A stretch of DNA of 64,000 nt, taken from positions 2,094,494 to 2,158,493 of the forward strand of contig JAJEKV010000047.1 of the NCBI GenBank assembly GCA_021234155.1. The letters are read 5' to 3'. The notes below the pieces were generated by a model. The model worked only from the letters and a program-made list of their open reading frames with translations. It searched no databases and was not told where the DNA came from. Positions 36,256 through 46,716 of the stretch are shown here, piece after piece. The stretch is from Isoetes taiwanensis (taxonomy: Eukaryota; Streptophyta; Lycopodiopsida; Isoetales; Isoetaceae). Position 1 is the first letter of the stretch; every line of letters starts with the position of its first letter. A program made the translations under genes and the position numbers.

Positions 36256-38300
36256 TCAATATTCCTGACCAAAAACATTATCATCTGCTTTATCAATATC
36301 ATCTGGGTTAATCTTACTTCGGTCAATCTGCGTTTCTGTGTCTTGTACCACTTTTTCCCCGGATCCTGTGGCCTCTCCTGCACCAGCCTGTGACCCCCTC
36401 TCCTCCACCACCATGTGATGTCTCTCCTCCACCACCATGTGATGTCTCAGTAGGCCCAGGCAGTGTCAAAACTCGACGAGAGTCCATGGCTGCTGGATCA
36501 AGCAAGGGATTAATGACGTTGTCAATTCTTCCAAGAATCCCTAGCATACATTGGATCTTTTTTCCATCATGCTCATAGGCCACACTACTCCTTTTTAACT
36601 GCAATGATGCCCTCGTAAAAGCCCCACCAGAAAAAAAGTCCAGAACAAAGTTACCTGGAGGGCAGAGCTTATCGACAAGATATGCTGATGTAGCAGGACC
36701 AACCTGCTTGTGAACTAAGTATTCCCCTTCCATACCTTGCCAACCGTATTTGAACCTGTCCCTCAGGAGCTTGTTAGCCGATTCTACGGCTCGGCTCTTG
36801 CATCTTTATGGGTCTTAGGAACTTCAGGTGCTTTCCGGGGATGTTCACCATAAAACCTGAGATCCAGGTGTTCATCAGGTTGTGCTTGGGCTGAGATCCT
36901 GGTGGCTAGAACCACAGCTGTTGGCTCTTTTATGCCACCACCTGGTGCCCACCCACTTTCCTCTTCATACATGCCTAAGTAAACTCTAGATCACGGATTC
37001 TAGTCTCTCCGGGCGGTCTCAGGAAGAGACTCGTATGTTCCGGCCTAGCAAAACATATTATCCAGTATGTCTCAACTTCTGTCATCTTAGAAGCAGCATC
37101 AAAGAATTTGGCCAGAGTGGCGGGATCCCAAATCGGAGTAATTTGCCTCGCATCCAAACAGATCATGCTGGCAGGCAACACGATCGGATCCTGGACAATC
37201 CCACCACTAGAAACGCACTCCACATGAAATCTTTTGAAGTCGTCCTCGGCCTCGGGCTTTAGAATCTTACGGATGGATCTGCCTAATGAGAAGGGCACAT
37301 GACCATGGACGCCCTCTTTCAGTATTCCGTCTGAGACCCACTTATTATGCACCACACCCCACGATAGGAGGGTTGAGTCTGGGAATCCGTCGGACACCTT
37401 TCTCAAGTCCTCGAACTTTCTGTACTTGATTCCAAGTTCATCATGGATGTAGTTGAGAATCTCCTTCTTCATGTAGGCATGAATCCTCAAGTTCTGTGCT
37501 CTCGTCTTGAAAAAATTATCACCCTTATAATCCGATGTGACCTTAACATAAATGTCCCCTCGATGGCTTCACGGAGGACGGGTTACGCAATCTTCATAAT
37601 CGGGCCTCTCATGCATGCGAGGTAGTTCTCGCTAAAGTAGTCCTTATCCTTTGCCCAATTGGCGCTATTTGTTGGCCCTGTTATCTTTCAGCTCCCCCCT
37701 TTTTCCATTTATTCCACATTTGGCGAAAGAAGCGTAAATAATAAATGCGGCATAAAATGAACTGTTGACATCCTTGGTATGCTTTCCCCTGAGAATCTTG
37801 TCAACCATTTCAAGGTAATGCTGAAAGGCAAACCAAATATGTTAGAGCTTGAATGCAGCAAAGCAGTGTCAAATGGCGCCGCTGCGCCATTTGATGCCAA
37901 ATGGCGCACGATGCCATTTGCTTCAAACGATGGTACATACCTTGTATTCGTCGCTTCTTGATTGGCCTTTTCCTGCTGGTGCTGGTTTGCCGCACTCCTG
38001 GTATTGCCTACGCGGTGGTGTATCGATCTGCGTGGGGTTCCTTAAACACCGATCACAGCTCACGATGTCATTGACATCCACACTGAGCTGAAGAAGGTCC
38101 AAGTCACTCAGTGCTCCAGAAAGAACTCTGCAGAATCTATAAGTGTAAATCTTTCTGTTCTATTCTGGCATCTTTTGTCCCCAACTTCTAACACACGGTG
38201 AAGGTGGGGAGAGAATGGTTGCCATTGATGATGTAGAACCTCATACCGGCCCGGGTCGATTCTTGTGACCATGGTACTAAAGCTGCTTTGTATCACGGAT
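36256..38300 (-). pseudogene. DNA methyltransferase-like gene, possible ParB-like N-terminus
   Basis: The 3' part has the clearest motif: VDKLCPPGNFVLDFFSGGAF, then TRASLQLKRSSVAYEHDGKK (about 36670-36550). This resembles motif I (VLDxFxGSGTT...A....xxGxExD) of beta-type N4/N6 DNA methyltransferases, which comes late in the chain. Upstream (37490-36975) it reads KKEILNYIHDELGIKYRKFE, ASMICLDARQITPIWDPATL and VETYWIICFARPEH, where the catalytic D/NPPY/W region would be expected; a canonical DPPY is not seen. Further exons include HYLEMVDKILRGKHTKDVN (about 37825). The first exon has RIDPGRYEV and, one frame over, YIINGNHSL, reminiscent of ParB-type domains. The C-terminus (36438-36256) is acidic. 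Frameshifts occur near 36790 and 37650. Methyltransferase fold probable, activity unlikely. Confidence 0.5.
37871..37921. repeat. element-2 palindrome pair
   Basis: Two adjacent inverted repeats are present. AAATGGCGC, four bases, GCGCCATTT is at 37871-37892. CAAATGGCGCA, three bases, TGCCATTTG is at about 37897-37920. They lie in the non-coding gap between the first and second recognisable exons of the methyltransferase-like gene. Confidence 0.75.
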
Positions 38301-41300
38301 CAAAGGGCACCACATCTGCCGGCGTGAAGGCGGATGGGGATCTTGACAAATGACACACGGTTCCTAACATGTTGGGATTTACAACTTCGTCTTTGTCATG
38401 TTAGGAGGTGCCTCTTCCATATCGGATGGATATTTTTTCGATATATGTCACACCTAGAGAAACATGTGTGACCGTCTTTGGCGTATTTTTTTAGAGTTTC
38501 TTACGCCAACTCCTCCTCGGCATCCACGGTCCATCTTCAACTCGAAGGCACCTCTAGACTTTCCAATTTCCTCGCTTTCGACCATCATCTCCTTCTTTGT
38601 TTCCCTCCTCCTTTTATCGGAATGCTATCATTGTCGATCATGGCCTTTTACCTCTGTTGTGGGGAGGATTTAGTATCACTAATGGTTTCTCTGAATCATT
38701 TTATCAGGGGACTTGATAGGAGGCAGATGGGTGTCGATAGGAGGAGACTTGGGGCTGACTTGGGAGGAGACTTGGGATTGTCCTCGTCTTTCTTTTGATT
38801 CTCTTCCTCATGCTCTGTCCCTTCTATTTGGGTACGATTCCTTTCTTTGGTTTTGGCTTGCCTAAGGTTTGGCTTTCTCTTCCCATCCTTCTTTGCAATC
38901 TCCTATTGAAGCCGGTCTTTGTCCATTAGAAGCAGGCATATTACAAGAGGTCTTGGCTCGACAATATGTGACGAGTTCTTTGATGTGTCCATGGCTGAGC
39001 GGAGAATGCCAAATCCTCTAAGTAGCTTCGGCCCGTGCCATTAATAGCATTTGCCTCTACGCTTTAGTATGAAGGCAGCGACCAGCCTTTTTCTTTTGGC
39101 TATATGCGGTCCTTGATCTTTGGATTCCATCATCGTGGATCGTAAAAGCCGCCGATCCATGCGTCATGAATCAATGGTGCAATTCACGGGATCCTCCTTT
39201 GTGCAACCCAAGGAAGTCTAATCTTCCACCTTTTTCACCTCCCACATGTTGACAATGATGCCAAGGCGCATCTGGCGTCTGTTCACCACTTCTCGACTTT
39301 GTGAGGAGGCAAAGTTCTCTCCTCTTGTCCCCCTTTGTGGGGTCGACCCCCTTCCTCCAAAGGGAATTGCCCGACAATTTCCATGCACCATGGCCTTCCG
39401 GCCATGACCACGGTCTTCTCCGTCCCACAGCGTTTTGGGTCTTGGACAGCGAAGCTTCACAAGAAAACAACTAATCAACATTCAAATCATGAAACCCCAA
39501 CCCTACCCACTACGCCATTTGCATAGAAATGGCGCAGCGGCGCCATTTCTATGCAAATGGCTTGCTAGCATTACATTGCAAATAAATACTCGCCATTTCT
39601 CGAGTCGGCGATCCCTCAACCAGCCAACAATCCGAAAGTGTACACTCCCTATTCGCCGCCTCATGAAGTCGAGATATTCGACCGCGAAGTCGATAATAAA
39701 CTGTACTTTTCTAGATTGTTGGCAAGGCTGAGGGAGAGACTTCACCGGTGGAGAAATGAGTACGGCGCGCCATTTATATAGAAATGGCTAGGCCATTTGC
39801 ATAGAAATGGTGCTTGGCCATTTGCATGTAAATGGTCTAAACAAACTCGCCATTTGCATTATTCTACATCTGCTCTAAAACAAACTACAAAACTAACACA
39901 TCCGAAAAGAAATGCGGCGGACGCCATTTCTTTCGACATCGACCACGAGAAACTCACTATCCTAGACACTGGACACATGAAACAGTCGGGTCGCTATTTA
40001 TATACCCATGACCGAGAAAATGTGACTAAAAATAGTGCGAACTAACTCAACCCGAGGCCATCGATATGCTAATCGCATGGATCATAGACACGACCGGTAG
40101 AAATTCTCGCTCCAACTTTTTCCGAGCTCCCCGATCAACAGCGCCACCTGGGCTTAGAGAGAAACACAAAGGCGCTTAGAGAGAAATCTAAGGCTTAGAG
40201 AGAGACCGAGGCTAACTGGCTACTGGCGAGGAGAAGGCGCCCCGGAAGAGAAAGCTGGATGAAATGAAATGAGAGAAATGAAATGAAGAGAGAAAATAAA
40301 CCTGTCGAAAATAAACCCGCAAAATTAATGGGCGAAGGATTTGGCCATGACCAGTCCGCCCATTCGCCACTTGAATTTCTTTAGATCCGCCACGTCGGCG
40401 GCCGGTCCGTCACAATTTGAATTTTAAAATTTGAATTTGAATTTCCCACCATGGCCCGCCAATTGAATTCTAAAATTTGAATTCAGCCCGTCGCCACTTG
40501 AATTTTAAAATTTGAATTCCCAGCCACGCACCATATATTGTGCGATCCCGTCTCAAAGCCGTTTATAAAATCTGCGAGATGCGGATATAGTAAGCGAAGG
40601 CGCTTTTCGTCCTCGTATTCGCGAGGTTGCGATTTTACGCTCCGTCCTCGCTTCAACATTAGCGGTACTTGCGCTGAGAGGACAGCGCCAAAGGCATTTC
40701 GTCGGGCGTCTATGCGCCTTAGGCATTGGTTCCTCGAAGAGTTATTTGGTTTGTGTTTCTTTGTCAATGGCTACTTTGAAGCTACCAACCGGTTCGCGGT
40801 AGCTTTAGTTGGTTCGAGTGCTTCACTTGGTTAGCGGGGCTTCTTCATTTCATAGCGGCTTCTTCCTTCCTTTATTTTTGAAGCGCCTACTTGATTCAAG
40901 GCTCTTCCCTTCTTTCAATGGCGATTCTCGATCTACAATGATCCCAAAGGTTAGTGGCCCCATTACATTTTAGTTTAGCGTCGGCAATTTCTCCTATAAG
41001 TGCGAGAATAATGTTTCTACCTGTAGTAATCTGTAGTAAACTGTAACAATCCGGGAAATAATCGTAGTCATTTGTAATCTGTAGTAATCGTAACAATCGT
41101 AATAATCTTGTAGTCATGTAGTAATATCTACTAATGTGTAATCTGTAATCTTTAGTGTCATTTGTATCCTGTAGTTATATGTAGTAATCTGTAGTAATCT
41201 TTAGTGTCTGCGATGATCATCTTGTGTAATCTGCTTTCCTAAGTTTTTCTGTTTTTGTTTCCTAAGGAAGCCAAATGGTATTTGAGTGCGCCATTAGATC

Positions 41301-41483
41301 AAATAAGCCTTGTAGCGCCATTTGCCTCCAAATAAGCCTTGGCCAGCGCCATTAAGGCAAATGGCGGCGCGCTATTTTGTAAGCAAATAAGCGGGTAAGC
41401 GCTATTTGAACAAATGGCGACTCGCACCATTTTACTTTTTTGTGAATATTTTATGGTTATTTCAGCGGGGTTTCTAACAATGT
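38301..41483. other. element-2 central spacer: palindromes and simple repeats
   Basis: No gene was recognised. Open frames at 38464-38798 (plus), 39503-39745 (minus; IIDFAVEYLDFMRRRIGS) and 40483-40767 (minus) match nothing I know. Palindromes are at 39512-39561 (two inverted copies, arms over 20 bp), 39767-39788, 39791-39813, 39816-39837 and, degenerate, 41266-41425. AATTTGAATT repeats lie at 40410-40520. GTAATCTGTAGTAATC repeats lie at 41015-41215. The 41266-41425 cluster is immediately upstream of the DUF8039-like gene. Confidence 0.6.
39512..39837. repeat. element-2 palindrome cluster
   Basis: The unit is roughly GCGCCATTTGCATAGAAATG followed by GCGC. At 39512-39561 two units sit head to head and form a near-perfect 50-bp inverted repeat. 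Single units with TATATA, GCATAG or GCATGT spacers are at 39767, 39791 and 39816. Left arms alone recur at 39848 and 39921. Confidence 0.8.
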
Positions 41484-42350
41484 GTGTGTCATTGGATGCT
41501 TGCGGGGAAAAGGACCTTGCGAGAACTTCCTCGTGGTGGCGTGGTTGTTGCTGCTGGGGGCATGAAGCGCATAGAGGGGCACCTACATGGAAAGAACATT
41601 GACTACTTTAGGAACGTCGTCGTGGAGGTTACTGAAGCCATAATTCCATCCCATGTGCTTCCCATTCCATGTGCAGGCGCGAATAATGTTGCTGAAGCCG
41701 TAGGCACATTTATCGAATGGCCTAGACATGACGTGAGAATCTGTCCAGATGCTTCACCTATATCATCATCTGATACGGAAACCCCCAACCTGCCTAGTAG
41801 TTCCTCTACATCGTCATCACCCAGTTCTCCTTCATCTCAGTCAATGAGCAACACGGAGAACTTGGTGAACTTATCGTGATGACAGCGTTGTTGTTGGCGA
41901 GAGGTCATTGGTGAATAGAAGTAGCATCCATGGGAAGGATGTGGATGCGCGAGCGTGGTTGTGCAAGTTACCAGGCGTGGTGCCAACTCCGTGCTTCCCG
42001 ATTGCATGTGCGGGTGCGGATAATATTGCAGAGGCTGTGGGCACATTCATCGAATGGCCTCGGCGATATATCGTTTTCATGGCATTGATGCGACCCATGA
42101 TGAGACACCAAGATCGGACATGGGGACACCTACCTCACACAACTCATACATAGAATGCGTGGAGGCGTGTCGGATGCGAGATGAAGAGATTGATCCATCG
42201 ATTGGATTTAGCTACCGGGTTTGCTTTCATGAGAATACCATCGATGATGATGAGCCACCACCTAGTTACTCAAGAACGAGAACTCTTGGAAATGCGATTG
42301 CCACATTCTCCATTCTTGTACTAGAACTAAATATCACGAAGCTATAATTC
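41484..42350 (+). pseudogene. DUF8039-like protein with two tandem domains
   Basis: The first domain (41560-41735) reads GGMKRIEGHLHGKNIDYFRN, then SHVLPIPCAGANNVAEAVGT and FIEWPRHDV. The second (41905-42065) reads VNRSSIHGKDVDARAW, ACAGADNIAEAVGTFIEWPR. The LPIPxxGAxNxxEAxGxFxxWPRxxV end is typical of the plant DUF8039 domain, which occurs in transposon-derived proteins. Ser/Thr-rich linkers separate the domains. A stop at 41878 and frame changes break the chain, and an acidic tail follows (MRDEEIDPSIGF). It is homologous to the DUF8039-like part of the H3-fold protein at 50066-51358. Confidence 0.6.
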
Positions 42351-42439
42351 TATTGATTGATCCACGAGGGATCTTTGTTGATGATGAATTCTTAGGAGAC
42401 ACAAAGGTTGGCCTTTGTGTTGGAAAAGGTGCTTCTGAA

Positions 42440-45056
42440 CTAATGAAAGAGGATGCGAGATGTCATGCTTGTGCGAGAAAGGCCAAGTGAGAATGCACTT
42501 GTTCGGTGGGAAAATAGCGATGTGATCTTTCTTTGGATGGAAGGCGTCTCACAACATCCGCAAGCTCGAGAAGCTAAAGAAAATGAGGATATAGAGCTAG
42601 AATCATTTGAGGACAACATTAGGGGCTCAATTCAAGCGAAAGAGGAAGTATACTTACACACATAGGATTCCAAGAGAGCCCAAGGGAAAAAGCAAAGAGG
42701 AAAGGCTATGCTCCACAACTTCAATCAATAAGTTCATGAAGTCAAAGCTGCCAAAAAAAATACTTGCAACAAGAAACTTACCAAGCATCAAGTCACGTGA
42801 ATTAAGAAAAAATTTTTATCCCAACCATACAATGCAAGGGTTACGTTTTTACGTCTTTGAGTGTGACTTACAGGGAGAAGGAGAGGACGGGATAGTGCTC
42901 AAGGGGATGGAATGCAATGCATTTGGGTGGCGCATGGCTTTAGGTATCGGTCGATCAACATTTTACAATTGGAGAAACAGATTTGAAGCAGGTGCAAAGG
43001 TATTTGAACATGGTAATACTGGCTCTAAGAAGCCTAGATCCACTACAGCTAGCCGCGAATGTGTGCTAGAACAGATTCATTCGAGGAGAATCTTTGAAAG
43101 TATTCCCCATAGGACAAAAAGAGGTAGAGATGATGTAAGAGAAAGCGTATGCAAGCTTCCTTCCATTCTTAATAAGAAGCTTATACATAAAGAAGTTGGT
43201 GCGGTCGTTGAAGAGCTTCACAGGGAACAAGCTGTAGCCTTGAACTCTTTTTATAGTATATGGAAAAGGAATTTCTAGATGTTAGCATTGCAAAAAATAC
43301 AGCCTTCTCTAAATGCAACATCACGGGTGGTAATTAAGCAAAAGCTGGAAAAAACAAAAGATACAAGAGAGAGGCGAAATCTTGCAATTCAACGTCGGGC
43401 TCATATGCTAAAGCAACGTTCTTTGCGAAGTCAATATTGGCATTGGAGAGCATTGTCCGCGGCGGTCTCGAAAAATCATCTATGTATAATACATGATAAG
43501 ATGGATCGAGGTTAAGACTTTAGTGCCTAGAAGTCATCATCTAGCAAAATCGTATGGAGAGGTGATTGCTTGAAGAAGCGGTTTTGAGGGAGCTCGACTC
43601 ATGGGCATGGTGGTCGTGCCTATGGTCATTTCTCACTTGATTTATGGAAAGATGATTCAAACTTCCACATTGGTTCACTTTCTAGGATATTGCATAACTT
43701 GGAATTGGTACAAGAGGACAAGATAGGTGACTTATGTGGAAGTAAGCTGCAGATTACAAATGGATGCAAGCGATCAAGGATACCAATCCTTTGAAGAACA
43801 AACTTGCTTCTATGGCGTAAGTATTGCCAAATGCTTCAACTACAAGCGAATCTGAGGTGTTCAACCCTCTCCCCCGAAATCTCTATTTGCAACTTGATAA
43901 TGCATCAGGGCAAAACAAAAATAGGTATGTCTTCTCATACTTATCTTATTTGACTTGGCTTAAGGTCTTTGATGAGATCCAAGTGGGCTTTATGATGGTC
44001 GGCCACACCCATGATGATATTGATGCTTTATTTGGAAATTTTTCAACCTTGATGAGTTCATCGGATGTTTTGACACTACCAGGGCTACTTTACTTGTTCA
44101 GCAAGTGCAACGCAAAATCTCCAATTCCATACTTTATTGATGAAGTTCCAAATTGGAAGGCTTTTGTGAAGGGATTCATCCACGATAAGGGCCAGCGCTT
44201 TGGTTGGGCATCTTGAACCATTGCTCTTCAAATTTAAGATGGCAGGAGATTGGCCTGTTATGCAATACAACATGCGTCCTACACATAAAGAGTGGCTTCC
44301 AGCAGATTGTCCAGGAGTTAGAATGTGGAAAGAGGATGAACATGGTCAGCCAATGCTACCAAGTGGTGTGCCACAAAATATTCCTCCTAGACCAACATTG
44401 AAGGATCTTCCAGGGTTGAAGGATAGCATCAACAAATACATCTCCCTATGGAAGGACATATGTAAGAATCAAGAAAGTAGCTTGTTTGCAAGGCAATACA
44501 CGGCAAGTGTTGAGTATTGGAGCCAGTTTCTTATCTCTTTGGAGGATGTTGCTCCAGGACATCCTCAAAATGATGCATTTTGGCCACAAACAAGACAAGC
44601 TCCTCTAGAACAAACAGCATTTGTTCCAGAGGTCGACGTATCTGCCTTGGTCACACGACCTTTACCATCTTATTGTGGCCCGTCCGGATGGCGTCCGGTG
44701 TTGCCTCTTGAAAGTTTGATCCTCACGTACATGTGACAAAGGGTATGTTTGTTCTAGTCGGACACGGAGATGATAACACGCCACTTGGTTAGGATATCTG
44801 AGAGGAGAATGCTGTTCTTGATCCAGAATCTACATATTTTGGCCATATTTTTGTATCGTGGTGGAAGCCTACTGGAGGGGACTACAAAGACTGCTTGACT
44901 AAGCGTTGGCGGCCTAATCCTTCCGATCCTTCAAGGTATGAAAATTTAGATGCTATTCATTATGCCTGGGATGCCAATGGCAAGAGGCCAAAAACAGTCC
45001 AAATTCCGAAATATATTGTAGACATGTGGAAAGACATAGCACATTGTTCATCTTAA
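42440..45056 (+). pseudogene. DUF7869-like transposase of TIR element 2
   Basis: The N-terminal part (42607-43278) has a basic region, then ECNAFGWRMALGIGRSTFYN, WRNRFEAGAKVFEHGN and SRECVLEQIHSR. This resembles the CxxxFxxxxGIGxxxxxxWR... DNA-binding start of this family. After disrupted middle parts (GRAYGHFSLDLWKDDSNFHI at about 43615) comes the core at 43824-44216: LPRNLYLQLDNASGQNKNRY, FSYLSYLTWLKVFDEIQVGF and MMVGHTHDDIDALFGNFS. LQLDN.SGxNKNR and VGHTHxDID are the DUF7869 signatures, probably RNase H-fold catalytic residues. The C-terminus reads DWPVMQYNMRPTHKEWLPAD, ending VDMWKDIAHCSS and stop at 45054. Stops and frameshifts at about 43277, 43513 and 44214 disable it. Confidence 0.68.
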
Positions 45057-45381
45057 TACATGAGATCTTGTACTTGTAATACATATCTTTCATCTTAATA
45101 CATAAGATCTTGTACATTACTATATTTGTGATCATATATAACTGCTTATACATCTTTAATATATAAATGCATACATGATTCATAGATAAGATGGTCGAAG
45201 TGCTTATATGTTGAGCAATTGATTCATTCATCTTCGGGATCGTAGTAGTGATCCACGATATCTCATAGCTCATGCTTTCGAGGGAAGCCAAATCAGATGG
45301 ATCATAACTAATTGATTGCGGGGGCAATGAATCTCGGCGCCCAAAGCTTTTTCGCGGTAGGGATCAAGAAGAAGATGCTGT

Positions 45382-45462
45382 CTAGGCAACCAACAAGATC
45401 GAGTGGCTCATTGAGCACTTGATCACCTCGATGTGGTGAGCAGAAGAAGGCAAATAATCCAT
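45382..45462 (-). CDS. microprotein gene, copy 2 (26 codons)
   Basis: The ATG at 45462 opens MDYLPSSAHHIEVIKCSMSH and stops after 26 codons. It aligns with the 55-codon ORF at 45796-45963 (MxxLPxxxxxIxxIKCxMS) and has the same upstream 80 bp with a TATAAAA box. It is shorter, so it may be truncated; further frame-shifted coding may continue to about 45240. Confidence 0.4.
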   Translation of the reverse strand: MDYLPSSAHHIEVIKCSMSHSILLVA

Positions 45463-46045
45463 GGGAGATGAATGACCTCTAGCCCGAATGGAGCTGTTTT
45501 TATAGTGAAGTAAAATTATTGATGTGAATTATTGGGGTGGTTGTGGCGCCATCATTGGCGTATACAAGTATCATGTGCGGCGATACAGGTATGATTCTAT
45601 CATGTACTTTCGATTCTATACATCACCTAATATTCACTATGCTTATATTATATATATATATACACAAATCATAAGTGCTTATATTATTATATCCTTAATG
45701 GTATCTGATCATCAGCGATTCACTCATCATCAACAATCGAATGAGGTAATGGCATTGACTCATAGATCTCCGATTAGGAAGCCAATATAGGTGGATCACA
45801 ACACTAGTGAGCTTCGCAAGCACTTTCCTTGAGGACCATCTGCTTTGGATTGCAGCCATGGATCCATCTTGACACCCTTTATTGCGCAATCATACAGATC
45901 ATTGTAGCTCATATAGCACTTGATGGTTTGGATGTTCTCCGGACGATCAGGCAAGGAAGCCATGGGAGATGAATGACCTCTACCACCGAATGGAGCTGCT
46001 TTTATAGTGAAGTAAAATTATTGATGTGAATTATTGGTGTTCATT
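45459..46045 (-). promoter_or_regulatory. duplicated TATA promoter block, two copies
   Basis: About 85 bp is repeated at 45459-45540 and 45958-46045 with few differences. On minus it reads TTTTACTTCACTATAAAA, then CAGCTCCATTCG and AGGTCATTCATCTCCCATG. TATAAAA sits about 40 bp before each ATG. The conservation of promoter over coding sequence suggests it was kept by selection or duplicated late. Confidence 0.55.
45796..45963 (-). CDS. microprotein gene, copy 1 (55 codons)
   Basis: An uninterrupted minus-strand ORF starts MASLPDRPENIQTIKCYMSY, continues NDLYDCAIKGVKMDPWLQSK and ends SSLVL at 45796. The start is supported by a shared promoter block. TATAAAA lies at about 46001-46007, roughly 40 bp upstream, and the following leader AGGTCATTCATCTCCC ATG is repeated before the second copy. 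No family was recognised. It is one of few open genes of TIR element 2. Confidence 0.45.
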   Translation of the reverse strand: MASLPDRPENIQTIKCYMSYNDLYDCAIKGVKMDPWLQSKADGPQGKCLRSSLVL

Positions 46046-46099
46046 GCCATTATACGAGTACCATATATGTATATGATCCAATAATTTCTATGTATATAC

Positions 46100-46192
46100 T
46101 ATCAATAATTTTGGTGAGTATATACCAGCAATAATTTTGGTGGGTATATACCATCAATAATTTTGGTGGGTATAAATATACCAAATTGCCGA
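46100..46192. repeat. three 31-bp tandem repeats with TATA-like ends
   Basis: Units of ATCAATAATTTTGGTGGGTA followed by TATACC are repeated three times. The last has GGGTATAAATATACC, a TATA box candidate about 80 bp before the ATG at 46264. Confidence 0.7.
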
Positions 46193-46263
46193 GTGCAGCA
46201 ACATTGGCCTCCGTCTAGCTATGACGTATTACGGTCTTGAGCATTGATTCTATCACTTGCAAG

Positions 46264-46462
46264 ATGAATCATGAGGACTTCAAAGCGGTCTTGGGCGAGA
46301 TATACCGCTTGAAGACCGGCTCTGCTTGTTGCTCTCAATCCTCGCCATTATCCTGATCCCGTCGATGTTATCATCCATCTCCTATGGAATAGAGAGTATC
46401 AAATGTTCATGATCGAAAGGATCTCTGGAGCGCCTTCTGCTAGTTCTGATCATTCAGAGTAA
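46264..46462 (+). pseudogene. YPDP-motif small protein of TIR element 2
   Basis: It starts MNHEDFKAVLGEIYRLK. One frame over, it continues LLVALNPRHYPDPVDVIIHL, then LWNREYQMFMIERISGAPSA and a stop at 46460. A single frameshift near 46315 separates the two. The YPDPxDVxIHLLWN string is shared with an exon of the H3 element at 49828-49941, so it is a conserved protein of this element family. The function is unknown. It may be driven by GGGTATAAATATACC at about 46175. Confidence 0.5.
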
Positions 46463-46479
46463 TAGTAGAAGAATAATAG

Positions 46480-46670
46480 TACTTGTTATCTTATTGTAAT
46501 CTGGTTGTGTTAGTATACAACAGGTATACATAACCTTTTGTAGTACACATGACCGTAATATAAGTATTGATGTATACTAGTATACACATGTATACATAAC
46601 CTTATGTAATACACATAACCATACTATAAGTATTGAGGTATACATAACCCTCCAAGTATACTATATAAAA
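46480..46670. repeat. two 72-bp tandem repeats near the right end of element 2
   Basis: GTATACATAACCTT, TGTAGTACACAT-like and TATAAGTATTGA segments occur twice in order, followed by a third start. They lie just inside the right TIR and could be subterminal repeats. Confidence 0.6.
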
Positions 46671-46716
46671 ATTATTCCAACTTGTCTTCAGAATTCCAAC
46701 TTTAATGAAACTCTGC

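Larger units (their letters stand above)
35782..46716. mobile_element. TIR element 2, 10.9 kb, multi-gene with palindromes
   Basis: The ends are inverted: GCAGAGTTTCATTAAAGT at 35782, and the same 18 bases as the reverse complement of the end at 46716; the match extends to 23 bases. Copia DNA abuts both ends, but the right flank belongs upstream in copia, so no clean target duplication is visible. Genes are a methyltransferase-like gene (minus), DUF8039-like and DUF7869-like transposase genes (plus), two microprotein genes (minus) and a YPDP-motif gene (plus). Spacers hold a GCGCCATTT / AAATGGCGC palindrome family. Confidence 0.75.

Noticed and set aside
35782-46716. Clean target-site duplication for TIR element 2
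   Set aside because: Flanks are ATTGA|A on the left and AAAAACAG on the right. They come from different parts of copia, so only a single A can be matched.
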